From CAZIKF01 sp964539825 (GTDB lineage: Bacteria > Muiribacteriota > UBA6191), in assembly GCA_964539825.1 (NCBI GenBank), contig CAZIKF010000019.1, forward strand, positions 1-64,000: 64,000 nt of DNA, in the 5' to 3' direction. Made by a program: the position numbers and the translations under genes. Below are positions 24,908 to 33,764 of the stretch, piece by piece. The notes beneath the pieces are model-generated. The model was not told the DNA's origin and did not search any database. It saw nothing but the letters and a program-made list of their open reading frames with translations. Every line of letters begins with the position of its first letter. Positions within the stretch are counted from its first letter, which is position 1.

Positions 24908-25470
24908 TTGCCTGCCGACTCCTTGGAGGAAACCGTATCTAGAATCTTACGACGTCTCTCGATAAAGATCTCCAGGGTCTTTTGTGTTTGCCCATCGGAA
25001 TCATTGTAAAACTCCAGCAGAGCCTGATCCACCCTGGTGAGGCGCTCGGAGAGCAATTTGGAAATATTAAAGGCCACTTTGTAGGCGATCAGACTCCCAA
25101 AATTGACCAGTTTCTGAAAATCATCCTTATGAATGATCAGCACCCGGGTGCGTTCCGTGGCCAGGGCACTAGCGGTTCTTTCGGCGACTGAATCGGCGAT
25201 CAATGTCATTTCACCAAAGGCGGTACCGGCACCAAATTGGGCAATCACTTTTTTTTCTGAACCACCCAAATCCTTTAGAATATCTACCCTCCCCTTGAGA
25301 ATGACAAAGAGAGAATCACCGGGTGTACCTTCCTCAAAGATAGCCTGACCCTCAGAAAAGGCTCGGATTGAGGTTATCTCCATCAGCGTCATAGCCTCAA
25401 ATGGATTTAAATTTGAGAAAATTGGAATCCCTATGAGCTGCTCTCCGGTGACTCTGAAGTCGATTGCCAT
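24904..25470 (-). CDS. Cyclic-nucleotide-binding domain protein
   Basis: 188 residues. A single cNMP-binding domain occupies about residues 15-130: F-E-E-G-T-P-G-D-S-L-F-V-I-L-K-G-R-V-D-I, F-G-E-M-T-L-I and A-E-R-T-A-S-A; the F-G-E and R-T-A positions are the phosphate-binding cassette. The C-terminal helices carry no helix-turn-helix that I can see, so this is not a CRP-type regulator but a stand-alone sensor or adaptor. Function unknown. Confidence 0.83.
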   Translation of the reverse strand: MAIDFRVTGEQLIGIPIFSNLNPFEAMTLMEITSIRAFSEGQAIFEEGTPGDSLFVILKGRVDILKDLGGSEKKVIAQFGAGTAFGEMTLIADSVAERTASALATERTRVLIIHKDDFQKLVNFGSLIAYKVAFNISKLLSERLTRVDQALLEFYNDSDGQTQKTLEIFIERRRKILDTVSSKESAGK

Positions 25471-25644
25471 ACTACTCTCCTATCTTTCTTCACCAGGAAA
25501 TTGGGATTTCTTATCCAGTCCACAGGTTAATATACTGATCAGAAAACCAATTGCAACTTTCCCATTCTAACTTTACACACCGCATCCGATATGCTTAAAT
25601 GAGTCCCAATCTCGCCTATGGCGGAGTTCAATCCAGGAGCGTTC

Positions 25645-26418
25645 ATGAGATTCCTCCCTTTCTTGGCTTTCTTTCTGATCGCAATATCTCAGAATTTTGC
25701 GGTCAGACTGATCTATAAGTATAGCCGGTCCGAGCCGCTGGTGTATGAACTGGTTATGGATAGCGCATCCAGTTTCGTCAGCCCCGATAGTGGAAAACGG
25801 GAGCTGAAGATGAAAACTATTATCAGACTCAAGCAGGAACTAATTGAGGCTGATGCTGACGGTAACATGAAAATTGCCATGACCGTCCTTGATGCCAAAC
25901 AAGAAGTTAATGGCGTTGAGAAGCCTTTTCCATCAGCCACGAATCAAACCCAAATTGTGCGTATGAAAGAAAACGGTCAGGTGCTCTCGACCCTGGGTCA
26001 AATCCCAGGACAAAGCGCAGACCAGAATACGATGCAGATGGTCTTTCCTGAGCTTGATATTGATGCTGGCTATATGTGGAAGCAGGAAAAGGACATCAGC
26101 AACCCTGTCCCAATCCAAACTCAAACTCTCTATAAAATTACTGAGATACAAGGGTCCCAGGTTCGTATCTCTTCAATTATGAAGTTGAAAAACAGCCAGG
26201 GAGACTCGGTTCAGGCCGAGAGCAAGGGAAATACTATTTTCGACGCTGAAAAAGGTAAAATTGTCGAGAGTCAGGCGGATTTTAAATCCCAATTTGAGAT
26301 ACCGCTTCAAGTTCCTGGTCTTTTGCCTAATAATTCAAAGGTTAAAGTTACGTTGCACATGAAAATGGATATCCGTGAGATAAAGGAAGTAAAAAAAGAA
26401 GGTAAAAATGAAGAATAA
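25645..26418 (+). CDS. Secreted protein of unknown function
   Basis: 257 residues with a signal peptide (M-R-F-L-P-F-L-A-F-F-L-I-A-I-S-Q) followed by a beta-rich domain of the type seen in DUF6263-like periplasmic proteins (Y-K-Y-S-R-S-E-P-L-V-Y-E-L, M-K-I-A-M-T-V-L-D-A-K, P-E-L-D-I-D-A-G-Y-M-W). ATG 25645 has AGGAG upstream; the ATG at 25618 does not. It overlaps the TorF-like gene by 11 nt. No enzyme motif was recognised. Confidence 0.6.
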   Translation: MRFLPFLAFFLIAISQNFAVRLIYKYSRSEPLVYELVMDSASSFVSPDSGKRELKMKTIIRLKQELIEADADGNMKIAMTVLDAKQEVNGVEKPFPSATNQTQIVRMKENGQVLSTLGQIPGQSADQNTMQMVFPELDIDAGYMWKQEKDISNPVPIQTQTLYKITEIQGSQVRISSIMKLKNSQGDSVQAESKGNTIFDAEKGKIVESQADFKSQFEIPLQVPGLLPNNSKVKVTLHMKMDIREIKEVKKEGKNEE

Positions 26419-27181
26419 GCACCTATTCGCAGCACTACTTGCACTATGTTTAAGCTCAGTTTCCTTTGCTGAGGAGGATATTTCCTTCTCCGGAAAAATA
26501 GGATACGTCAATCAATATATTTGGAGAGGCGTCACCAGGTCAGACCAGTCAAACTTCCAGGCCAAATTAAAGTGGGACTATGAAAACTGGCATGGGAAAT
26601 TTAAGGGAACTTACGATAATTCTACCAGCAATTACATCACTGACTTTGATTCTGACTGGCTAGAGTTTGATACGGTAGTTGGATATACCTTTTCAAATGA
26701 TGACAACGGAAAGTGGGATGTGGGCTATATCTACTATTCCTTTTTTGATGATTTCCACGATACCCAGGAACTCTACGTAAAATATTCTACGGACTCTCCC
26801 TGGAATCCTACTTTCGCCCTCTATTACGATTTTGATTTCAATAACGGCGCTTATTTCAACGCTGGAGTTTCCAAGACTTACCAAGACCGTGAGTGGGAAT
26901 ATAAATTCGGACTTAAACTAGGTTATTTTTCCTCCTTTGGGGAGAGCTTTAGCGACCAGAAGTATATCGGTGGAACCCTCTTTCAAAACCCAAGAAACAA
27001 CGCTAAAGCCATGAGTGGACTTGCCGATTTGGTTCCCTCTGTTCGCTTAACCCGACACATCGATGATGAATCCAGTTATTCCCTGAGCTTAGCCAGCTCT
27101 ATTCTTGTGGAAGACGATACCTATAACTCAATGGAAAAGGACCGGTTTGTCTGGGGCTTGAGTTACAAGTTACAGTTTTAG
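26408..27181 (+). CDS. TorF-like outer-membrane beta-barrel protein
   Basis: 257 residues. Signal peptide to about A21 (L-C-L-S-S-V-S-F-A), then amphipathic beta strands typical of the TorF/CHP02001 putative porins (G-Y-V-N-Q-Y-I-W-R-G-V-T, K-W-D-V-G-Y-I-Y-Y-S-F), ending in Phe as outer-membrane barrels do. The gene is followed directly by a 164-bp palindrome that probably terminates its transcript. Substrate unknown. Confidence 0.75.
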   Translation: MKNKHLFAALLALCLSSVSFAEEDISFSGKIGYVNQYIWRGVTRSDQSNFQAKLKWDYENWHGKFKGTYDNSTSNYITDFDSDWLEFDTVVGYTFSNDDNGKWDVGYIYYSFFDDFHDTQELYVKYSTDSPWNPTFALYYDFDFNNGAYFNAGVSKTYQDREWEYKFGLKLGYFSSFGESFSDQKYIGGTLFQNPRNNAKAMSGLADLVPSVRLTRHIDDESSYSLSLASSILVEDDTYNSMEKDRFVWGLSYKLQF

Positions 27182-27345
27182 CTGAGACGAGAACTGGAAT
27201 TTAGGTATTCGCTTGGATGAGCATGGCAGGCGTCTGCCCGCAGTTCCTTCGTCGAAGGTAGCGATGCTACCGCCTCCTCACGAACCACAAACATACACCT
27301 CCCCTTCTCACCCAATCAAACACCACATTCCAGCCCTCGTCTCAA
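27182..27345. terminator. 164-bp imperfect palindrome (giant hairpin), copy A
   Basis: The plus-strand arm starts CTGAGACGAGAACTGG right after the TorF stop codon; the minus-strand arm starts TTGAGACGAGGGCTGG at 27345. The arms match over about 80 bp with mismatches and meet at GGTAGC-GAT-GCTACC (27257-27271). Smaller nested hairpins also exist: GGCAG-GCGT-CTGCC and CCTTC-GTC-GAAGG. A T6 run follows 2 nt after the palindrome (27348-27353), as in an intrinsic terminator. A sister element of the same length and layout lies at 38719-38882. Confidence 0.8.
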
Positions 27346-27371
27346 GGTTTTTTATTGGGAATTTGTTTCTG

Positions 27372-27396
27372 GCTCCCCGGCCCTTAGGCCGGGAGC
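27372..27396. repeat. GC-rich hairpin
   Basis: GCTCCCCGGCC, loop CTTA, GGCCGGGAGC: a 10-bp stem with one bulged C. No T-run follows; role unknown. It lies in the spacer between the giant palindrome and the leaderless promoter of the next gene. Confidence 0.6.
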
Positions 27397-27446
27397 AATC
27401 CTCATAATTACTTCTGTCTCCTGACTTCTTCCTTCTCTAAACATGC

Positions 27447-27452
27447 TAGAAT
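27447..27452 (+). promoter_or_regulatory. -10 box 6 nt from ATG: candidate leaderless start
   Basis: TAGAAT, then TTAGAT, then ATG at 27459. A start site 7 nt after the -10 would fall on the A of ATG, so the mRNA may lack a leader. No Shine-Dalgarno motif precedes the ATG. The next gene, 28743, has the same geometry. Confidence 0.5.
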
Positions 27453-27458
27453 TTAGAT

Positions 27459-28673
27459 ATGCACTTTCGAGTTCTTTGCCTGTTTTTTTGTTTCCTCTCT
27501 CATCCCCTGCTTGTTGGGTTTCAGTATTCTGAGAACCTCATTGAGGCCTTGCAGAGGGCTGACCACCTTTATAGACAGAGCCAGGTGAAGGAAGCATTGG
27601 TCGAATTTGAAAATGTACTGCTTCTTGATGAGGGGAATCAAAAGGGTTTAGCAGGTGTCCTTCGCTGCCAACTTCGATTGGGAAATCTATCCGAAGCCCG
27701 TCGAACCATGGAGTCTGTTGAACGCTACAGCCTGGATAAGGAGATGATCAAACAACTCCATAAACAGCTCGAGGAAGCTGAGCGAGTGCAGGACCAGCTG
27801 GCTGCTCAAGAATTTTTTGAAGAGCAGATCGAAGACTTTGAAGCGGCCAGTAAACCAGCCCGGCGCCAGGATTCCTCAAAAAGCGTTGTACCTGTAGCGG
27901 CCTTTCAACAAAATACCCCCCAGGGGCGATTCGCGCGGGCTATTCAGATACATCGAAAAGGATATTCTTCCCAGGCTATTCCTCTCTATATCGAGGCCAT
28001 TATGGACGAGCCCAACCTCCTCTTCGCCAATGATCACGGCCTTATGGATCTTTCCCGAGCCTATTACTCCACAGCCAATAAGGCTGATCCCAGAAACTTA
28101 AAAACAATGTTCATACTCGCCTGGATTTGGGAGCAATACTCCAACGAGGAGAGAGCTAAGAGTCTCTACGCCAATGTATTGGAACAGGCCACCAAAAACA
28201 GTCGTGAATCAAGGGTAGCGAAGGCTAAGCTCACGGAATTTAGAGATCGGGAAAGGCAGCGTCTTGAGAGAGCGGCTACTGAAAATGAGAGACTCATACA
28301 GGACAAGGAACGATTTCGGCGTCTACAAATCGCTAATGGGAAGTTCAAGGGATATTCCCCTGAGGAGTACCAGAGCAAAGGGCTTAGGTACCTCGAAGAA
28401 AAAGACCTGACTGAAGCTATCATACATCTCCAGGGCGCCGTTCGGATCTCTCCAACCGATCCACAGGCTCATTACTATTACGCCATGGCTCAGGTTGAAT
28501 CTGCATTTGCAGGCAACGAAAATGGATTCTCAATCGCAAAAAGGGAGTTGGAAACCACCCTGAGTCTGGACCCCGAACCTTTGCTTCGCAAAAAAGCCCG
28601 CGAGCTTTTGAATACTCTTACCACGGAGAAGGAATCCTCCCAATCGGACGCTGCGGTTACCGAGGCACCCTGA
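27459..28673 (+). CDS. TPR-containing exported protein
   Basis: 404 residues. N-terminal signal peptide (V-L-C-L-F-F-C-F-L-S-H-P-L-L-V-G), then tetratricopeptide-like helices: A-L-Q-R-A-D-H-L-Y-R-Q-S-Q-V-K-E-A-L, and a C-terminal pair (Y-L-E-E-K-D-L-T-E-A-I-I-H-L-Q-G-A-V-R-I-S-P-T-D-P-Q-A-H-Y-Y-Y), separated by a charged coiled coil near residues 240-290. Probably a periplasmic scaffold. Start is unusually placed directly after a -10 box. Partner unknown. Confidence 0.75.
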   Translation: MHFRVLCLFFCFLSHPLLVGFQYSENLIEALQRADHLYRQSQVKEALVEFENVLLLDEGNQKGLAGVLRCQLRLGNLSEARRTMESVERYSLDKEMIKQLHKQLEEAERVQDQLAAQEFFEEQIEDFEAASKPARRQDSSKSVVPVAAFQQNTPQGRFARAIQIHRKGYSSQAIPLYIEAIMDEPNLLFANDHGLMDLSRAYYSTANKADPRNLKTMFILAWIWEQYSNEERAKSLYANVLEQATKNSRESRVAKAKLTEFRDRERQRLERAATENERLIQDKERFRRLQIANGKFKGYSPEEYQSKGLRYLEEKDLTEAIIHLQGAVRISPTDPQAHYYYAMAQVESAFAGNENGFSIAKRELETTLSLDPEPLLRKKARELLNTLTTEKESSQSDAAVTEAP

Positions 28674-28715
28674 ACAACATCGTTGGAGGATAGTTCGTAT
28701 TACCTAAGGCAAAAC

Positions 28716-28736
28716 ACTTCATTTTGAGTATATAAT
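28716..28736 (+). promoter_or_regulatory. Extended -10 promoter, candidate leaderless start
   Basis: ACTTCATTTTGAGTATATAAT with TATAAT at 28731-28736 and exactly 6 nt to the ATG at 28743. The block ACTTCATTTTGAGTATATA is found again, inverted, at 37544-37562 upstream of an SLH-porin gene, so it is a reused promoter element. Confidence 0.55.
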
Positions 28737-28742
28737 GCCTCC

Positions 28743-29966
28743 ATGAATTGTCCTAACTGTGAAGCGCCTATTGGGGATTTGGCCAAATTTTGCAGTCAGT
28801 GCGGGAAGCCCGTGCCTTCTACAACCTCCAGTGACGTGGGCTCACGGGATCTTTTTGATATACCTGATGAAGAAGCACCTGGAGCTGTTGAAGATGAATT
28901 CATCATTCAGGAACCTCCTCCTCCACCAATTGTGGAAAAAGAGGACGCAGAGAATAATGATTTTTTTGAAGACATAGACGAGCCCGCACCAGAGTCCCCT
29001 TCCGCTTCCGCTGAACCAGAGGACTCCCCCGAGACCAAGAAAGTTTTTTCTCAGGAGGATGATCCCACCGTTGGAAGCGAAAGCGATCAGAAGTTTAAAG
29101 ATGCCAAAGTTGATAAAAAGACCCTGAGTAAAATACGAAAGAGGGCTGCGCAAAAGGATAAGGAGTATGGCTTACTTAAAGGCTTTGGATACTTTTTACT
29201 CCACCCTTTCTACTGCTTCCCGCTCACATTAATGTTCCTTCAGAGCTGGAATACCCCCACTCCGCGCTGGTTTTTGCTGGTCTTATTGGCACCCTTTCTT
29301 CTCTGGCCGATTTTACGAACCCGGGGCTGGAATCTTCGCCTGAGTTCACACTTCACCCTGATGCTGGCTTCACTGTTAAGTTCCATTCTGGTTTTAAAGT
29401 ACCACATGGATCTTTCACAGCTGACCCCCTTTCAGATAACCCTGTCAGGTTTTGAGCTCAATTGGTCTTTTCCTGCCAGTGTTCTCTTTTTCACTTTGAT
29501 AGGGACGCAGCTTGTCATCACCAGTATCTTTAGAAGCAGAGCACCCCTGATGATACTCATCCCCCTGGTGCTAGTCATTTTTTATGGATGTATGGAGATG
29601 TTTCAAGTCTTATCTGGAATGAATGGATTCTTATCTTCAGGTAGTGGAAAGGACCCTATTACCCCCTACCTGGCGCCCTACATTAACAATCTTTCCCTTT
29701 ACTGCTCACCTCACTATTTGCTAGCTAATCTAATTATCCCGGGCATCCTTCTCTATCTACCTGTTCTGGCTATGATGGAATTGTTGAAGAAGCGCTTTTC
29801 CATGGCTATTTCTCAACTTTCGATTGCAATGGGACTTTTGCTGCTGTGGTTAAGCCTGCTAATCCCGTTTAGGACAATAGCAGTCGAGATTCGTCCACAC
29901 TCCTTTTATGAGCTGGCCGCTCCTGTTTATGAACTCCTAAGGCCCATCCTTGGATTTTTTGTATAA
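28743..29966 (+). CDS. Zinc-ribbon multi-pass membrane protein
   Basis: 407 residues. Starts M-N-C-P-N-C ... F-C-S-Q-C-G-K-P, a zinc-ribbon; residues 35-135 are acidic, Pro/Glu-rich and probably disordered; the rest has several transmembrane segments (about 140-400) resembling Yip1-type or YckC-type domains. Function unknown. ATG lies 6 nt after a TATAAT with no ribosome site, so initiation may be leaderless. Its stop codon overlaps the ATG of the glycosyltransferase (TAATG). Confidence 0.6.
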   Translation: MNCPNCEAPIGDLAKFCSQCGKPVPSTTSSDVGSRDLFDIPDEEAPGAVEDEFIIQEPPPPPIVEKEDAENNDFFEDIDEPAPESPSASAEPEDSPETKKVFSQEDDPTVGSESDQKFKDAKVDKKTLSKIRKRAAQKDKEYGLLKGFGYFLLHPFYCFPLTLMFLQSWNTPTPRWFLLVLLAPFLLWPILRTRGWNLRLSSHFTLMLASLLSSILVLKYHMDLSQLTPFQITLSGFELNWSFPASVLFFTLIGTQLVITSIFRSRAPLMILIPLVLVIFYGCMEMFQVLSGMNGFLSSGSGKDPITPYLAPYINNLSLYCSPHYLLANLIIPGILLYLPVLAMMELLKKRFSMAISQLSIAMGLLLLWLSLLIPFRTIAVEIRPHSFYELAAPVYELLRPILGFFV

Positions 29967-31255
29967 TGCGCGCCCTGCTGGTCTGCTCTGAGTCCCCTGA
30001 TGCCCGCTTCACCGGCGTGGGTAAAAGAACACTTCAAATCGCGTCCCTACTAAGACCTCGTTATGAGATCACCCTTGCCATGAGCGATGCCGAAAGGTGT
30101 TCCCTTCGGATGGATATGGAGATTATCTCCACGAGAAATCCTCACTTTTCCAAGGAGATCCAATCCTTCGACCTGGTCTATTCAAACGCACAAACATTTC
30201 CGACCATTCCTGGCATTCGAAGTTTTGCCGGTGTTCGATTGGTGGACTTGTACATCCCCTTTTTCTTGGAGCATCAGATCATGTTTGAATCCAGGGAGCC
30301 CTCGGAGAGAATGGAGAGGGCCTGGATTGATCGAGCACTGCTCAGTGAAAGCCTCCAAATGGGCGACCTCTTTTTGTGTGCCTGTCCCCATCAGGTACAT
30401 CTCTATCACGGCCAATTAAGCTTGTTAAGGCCCTTGAATACACCAGGAGTACTTGAATTACCCTACGTTTTATACCCCAGGATTAGAACCTATTCCCAAA
30501 ACCCCCAGCACCTATGCTGGATCGGCGGATTCTGGAATTGGTTCCATGTAAGTCCCCTACTCCAAGTTCTTCCAGCCTTGATGGAAAATACCCAACTCCA
30601 GGTCAGTTTCATTGGACCCGTTCATCCTTTTGATTCCAGTCTCCATCGACAGGAGGAACTTGAAGAGCTGGAGAGCATACAGCGGGACTATCCTGAAAGA
30701 ATCCGCATTATCCCCTGGCTCCCCCCCGATGACTACCTGGATTTTCTAAAGACCGTTGATGTTGCGATAGTTTTACACCGAGAAACTACAGAGGCACCCT
30801 ATAGTCTGCGGACCAGGTTTTGTGAGATTTTGGAACTTGGAATTCCCTTGATCTGTAGCGCTGGAGGTTTCTTTTCAGATCTGGTTGCCAACTACCAGGT
30901 GGGAGTGGTCTTAGCTAAGAATTCTGCTGAGGAACTGCTCGACGCAATCCACAAGAGCACCTCTACCCAACCCGATTCCTGGGGAAACCATGTTGGAATC
31001 TATGCGCGGTTTTCCTTTTCTAAAATTCAAACTAAGTTGATTAGAGCTCTACAGGATCCGCTGCCCCAAAGTGTACCGCGCAATCCCTACCTGGATCTTT
31101 CAGTTTCCAGCTTCGCATATGAACGATTTAGAATCAAAGAAGCCTGGAGAAGGGGATGGCGCTATTTCTTGGAAAAGTTGACCCGCTGGATCAAAGTTCG
31201 AGTCTTGAGATTGAAGCCGTCTAAGCTGACCCTGAAGCGGACTTGGCCTCAGTAA
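29966..31255 (+). CDS. Glycosyltransferase, GT4-like
   Basis: 429 residues with a GT-B layout: an N-terminal half starting R-A-L-L-V-C-S-E-S-P-D-A-R-F-T-G-V-G-K-R, a central W-I-G-G-F-W-N-W, and a C-terminal half with I-P-W-L-P-P-D-D-Y-L-D-F-L-K-T-V-D-V-A-I-V and L-R-T-R-F-C-E-I-L-E-L-G-I-P-L-I-C-S, the donor-binding E-x7-E-like region. A basic C-terminal tail may touch the membrane. Donor and acceptor unknown. It follows and is coupled to the zinc-ribbon membrane gene. Confidence 0.72.
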   Translation: MRALLVCSESPDARFTGVGKRTLQIASLLRPRYEITLAMSDAERCSLRMDMEIISTRNPHFSKEIQSFDLVYSNAQTFPTIPGIRSFAGVRLVDLYIPFFLEHQIMFESREPSERMERAWIDRALLSESLQMGDLFLCACPHQVHLYHGQLSLLRPLNTPGVLELPYVLYPRIRTYSQNPQHLCWIGGFWNWFHVSPLLQVLPALMENTQLQVSFIGPVHPFDSSLHRQEELEELESIQRDYPERIRIIPWLPPDDYLDFLKTVDVAIVLHRETTEAPYSLRTRFCEILELGIPLICSAGGFFSDLVANYQVGVVLAKNSAEELLDAIHKSTSTQPDSWGNHVGIYARFSFSKIQTKLIRALQDPLPQSVPRNPYLDLSVSSFAYERFRIKEAWRRGWRYFLEKLTRWIKVRVLRLKPSKLTLKRTWPQ

Positions 31256-31667
31256 GACCATGTAAGGTACAGGATATGACTGGCCTTTCCTGTTCATAAG
31301 TCTTGATCGCGTACGTCCCGTTGCTTGGACAGTTAGGCATTTCCTTAAGCTTCTTCTTTCGAATTAATTCAAAGAGATCCAGAATACTCATTTTCCTTGA
31401 TCGTTGATTACTATCAATGATTGCTGTCTTGATCAACCAACGATTTCTGGCACAGGCACTGCTCGTCAGGCTTGATTCTCCAGAATCTGCCTGAAACTTG
31501 CGGAAAACATTGGGCAGACTATAGGAATTCTCCTTCTTGAGCAGCAATAGACCTTGATCATCAATCTCTTTTACATGGTAGCTAAGGAAGCAATACCCGG
31601 GAACGATCAGGAAACCCACCAGGAAAACAACTGCATATCTCAGGGTCTGCTTGAGCGTAGATTTCAT
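31221..31667 (-). CDS. Small exported protein with pilin-like C-terminal motif
   Basis: 148 residues, one N-terminal membrane helix (Y-A-V-V-F-L-V-G-F-L-I-V-P-G-Y) and no G-F-T-L-x-E prepilin site. The end, N-C-P-S-N-G-T-Y-A-I ... V-I-S-C-T-L-H-G, closely resembles the CPxGGxY...CxxHG disulfide loop that closes many type II/IV pilins and pseudopilins. It may be an atypical pseudopilin. Its 3' end overlaps the convergent glycosyltransferase by 35 nt. Confidence 0.55.
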   Translation of the reverse strand: MKSTLKQTLRYAVVFLVGFLIVPGYCFLSYHVKEIDDQGLLLLKKENSYSLPNVFRKFQADSGESSLTSSACARNRWLIKTAIIDSNQRSRKMSILDLFELIRKKKLKEMPNCPSNGTYAIKTYEQERPVISCTLHGLTEAKSASGSA

Positions 31668-31679
31668 TTTTTCACCATT

Positions 31680-32681
31680 TTAAAAAGGTAGCGAGGCTGA
31701 GAGGTAATGCTCCTTTAACACATCACCATTGAAGAATCCGTAGTCGATCTTCATCTGCTCAAATAATTTCATTCCAAATCCCATCGTAAAAGTCCCATCC
31801 CATGAACCCAATCGTAGAGCAAGTTCATCCCGAATCAACTCTCGCTCAAATCCTACTCGAAACTGAGGGGTAGAAGCCCTGGGAGCATTTAGGACATTGC
31901 TAAGATCCATAGTTAGTTCACTAGCTTTATCCAGTCTCAGCGCCCCTCCCACGGATAGGTTGGCTGAGGAACCGCTTGTACCGGCCCAACCCTGAAGTTT
32001 TTCGGAAATTGCTGCATCCAAGATGGCGCCAAAACGAAGATTATTAGGGGTCTCAATCAGAGTGGAGACTCCGACATTGAGGACTTCCTTTCGATTGTTC
32101 ATCTGTAGGCTTTCCAGCGTTCTACTTGCTTGGAGATACTTGAGGTGAACTCCTCCATATACCTTATTCTTCTGAAATAGGTTTGGAATCATGGGGAATC
32201 GAGTAGCGAATCCTAGATTTACACTGACCTGTTCCGTATCTGCTGCGACCATTTGTCCAAGTTGTGTATTTCCCTGGCTATCATTCATGATTCTCTTGAT
32301 AAAGTCCTTGGATTTCATATCCCGATTCACTGAAATCGCGAAATTGTATCTCGAGGACCTTTTCGGGGAAGTATTGAATTGAAACTCATTCTCCAGGTAC
32401 TCCTCAAGGCTAAATCGTTTCCGAGGAGAGGCTTCCCAGATCTGGGCCGCGTAAGCAAAGGAGTCGTTGGTAAAGTCACGGCGATTATTGAGTAATACAT
32501 CCACATGATAGTGCGTCTTATCCAGTTGGGATAATCCAGATGGATTCATGAAGATGGCATTTTCATCATCCGCGAGACCAATGAAAGCACCTCCCATGGC
32601 ACGGGCTCGAGCACCCAGGGCAAAGGATTGGTGAAAAATCCCAAAAAGGAATAATAGGAACCAGAGGATATTCTTCTTCAT
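31680..32681 (-). CDS. PorV/UPF0164-like outer-membrane protein
   Basis: 333 residues. Signal peptide ending S-F-A, then G-A-R-A-R-A-M-G-G-A-F-I-G-L-A-D-D-E-N-A-I-F-M-N-P-S-G-L, the N-terminal signature shared by PorV, FadL-like and UPF0164 barrels, then beta strands to a C-terminal Y-L-S-A-S-L-P-F. Overlaps the lipoprotein gene upstream by 4 nt (ATGA), so the two are probably co-translated. Likely an outer-membrane channel or surface-complex component. Confidence 0.75.
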   Translation of the reverse strand: MKKNILWFLLFLFGIFHQSFALGARARAMGGAFIGLADDENAIFMNPSGLSQLDKTHYHVDVLLNNRRDFTNDSFAYAAQIWEASPRKRFSLEEYLENEFQFNTSPKRSSRYNFAISVNRDMKSKDFIKRIMNDSQGNTQLGQMVAADTEQVSVNLGFATRFPMIPNLFQKNKVYGGVHLKYLQASRTLESLQMNNRKEVLNVGVSTLIETPNNLRFGAILDAAISEKLQGWAGTSGSSANLSVGGALRLDKASELTMDLSNVLNAPRASTPQFRVGFERELIRDELALRLGSWDGTFTMGFGMKLFEQMKIDYGFFNGDVLKEHYLSASLPF

Positions 32682-33718
32682 TTCGTACTTTCGGCAGGTA
32701 ACATATACCTGTCATCAATCAAAGGTTTTGTAGCTTTTTTACCTCTATTCGTACTTTTTCTTCGGAATTTCGGTTCGTTTTGTTTACTCTTTGGATAGAT
32801 CAGAGGCAGGATAGGATGAACATTTTCACGGTCATAGGGTCCCGATCGATAGGCAGATAAAACTTCATATTGGGATTTTCGATCAGGAGCGAGAATATCT
32901 AGAATATTTGATTCCCCCTGGGCCTCTGTACCTCCGCCAAAAGAGACCTCCGTCGCAAACCTTAAAACCTCACTGTTCAACATTCCTCTTCTTGAGAGGT
33001 GATCAGGTTCATATCCTAAAATGCAGACTTGAACACCCGGGGTTCTGGGCATGGGACCAATTTTGGCTTTTGAGACTCGTGCGACCAGCGAAAAGGTTTT
33101 AATGAAAAGATCATCTGGTACTAAGACATCATTACGAGACTCAAAGAGAATCCTTTGCTCGCTCAGGTTGGTAAGATGGTCCTCAATTACCCGTGAGGGT
33201 CCGGGAGTGAGTACAATAACTTTATCCCAGGCTTCGTCTCTTGAAAATACGACATTGCGCCCAGGCAGGGAAAAGGTATGGCCGGACCCCGGAATTCCAT
33301 CCAGATCCAAATAAATGTCAATGAGCTGATGAACCCAGCCCTTCTGATACCTCTCTCCATCTATTCCTTCTCTATCCAGAGGTCTGAGAAACACCACTTC
33401 AAACTCAAACAAAGAACCCAGGTCCCTGACAGTGAGTGACTTGAGATCAAAGATTCCATCTCTCTCCTCAAGGGAGATTGGATACACGTAAGTGCCGGAG
33501 CCTCGATCATCATATGAGGAATCATGAACGGTAAAGAGGACCTTGGAATCGGCTGTTCCCGGTAGCTGCTGTTTCGGAGAACACCCTGTGAGTAGGAGAA
33601 GAAATATAGAAGTAAGGAGATAGGTGGCAGGAGACAGAATTGCCCTGAATACAGACTTTCTGTTTTTTCTAATCAATCCCACGGATGTGCCGATCTCGAC
33701 TTTTTTTCCTACTCCCAA
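32678..33718 (-). CDS. Glucodextranase C-like lipoprotein, paralogue A
   Basis: 346 residues. Hydrophobic segment and lipobox L-L-L-L-T-G-C (Cys46). The body matches the DOMON-like glucodextranase C-terminal domain: Y-D-D-R-G-S-G-T-Y-V-Y-P, G-I-F-D-L-K-S-L-T-V, I-D-I-Y-L-D-L-D, F-S-L-P-G-R-N-V-V-F, W-D-K-V-I-V-L-T-P-G. Such domains occur with SLH proteins and in alpha-glucan enzymes and are thought to bind carbohydrate or the cell surface. Paralogue at 37591-38490. The start may be later than 33718. Confidence 0.75.
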   Translation of the reverse strand: MGVGKKVEIGTSVGLIRKNRKSVFRAILSPATYLLTSIFLLLLTGCSPKQQLPGTADSKVLFTVHDSSYDDRGSGTYVYPISLEERDGIFDLKSLTVRDLGSLFEFEVVFLRPLDREGIDGERYQKGWVHQLIDIYLDLDGIPGSGHTFSLPGRNVVFSRDEAWDKVIVLTPGPSRVIEDHLTNLSEQRILFESRNDVLVPDDLFIKTFSLVARVSKAKIGPMPRTPGVQVCILGYEPDHLSRRGMLNSEVLRFATEVSFGGGTEAQGESNILDILAPDRKSQYEVLSAYRSGPYDRENVHPILPLIYPKSKQNEPKFRRKSTNRGKKATKPLIDDRYMLPAESTK

Positions 33719-33764
33719 GCTACTCTCCTTCTGACTTCTGGTTCCTGGTTCCAGTGAGCTGAGC

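Noticed and set aside
27213..27407. Small plus-strand reading frame after the TorF-like gene
   Set aside because: It lies inside the giant palindrome, has no ribosome site and its product (Pro-rich, basic) resembles nothing.
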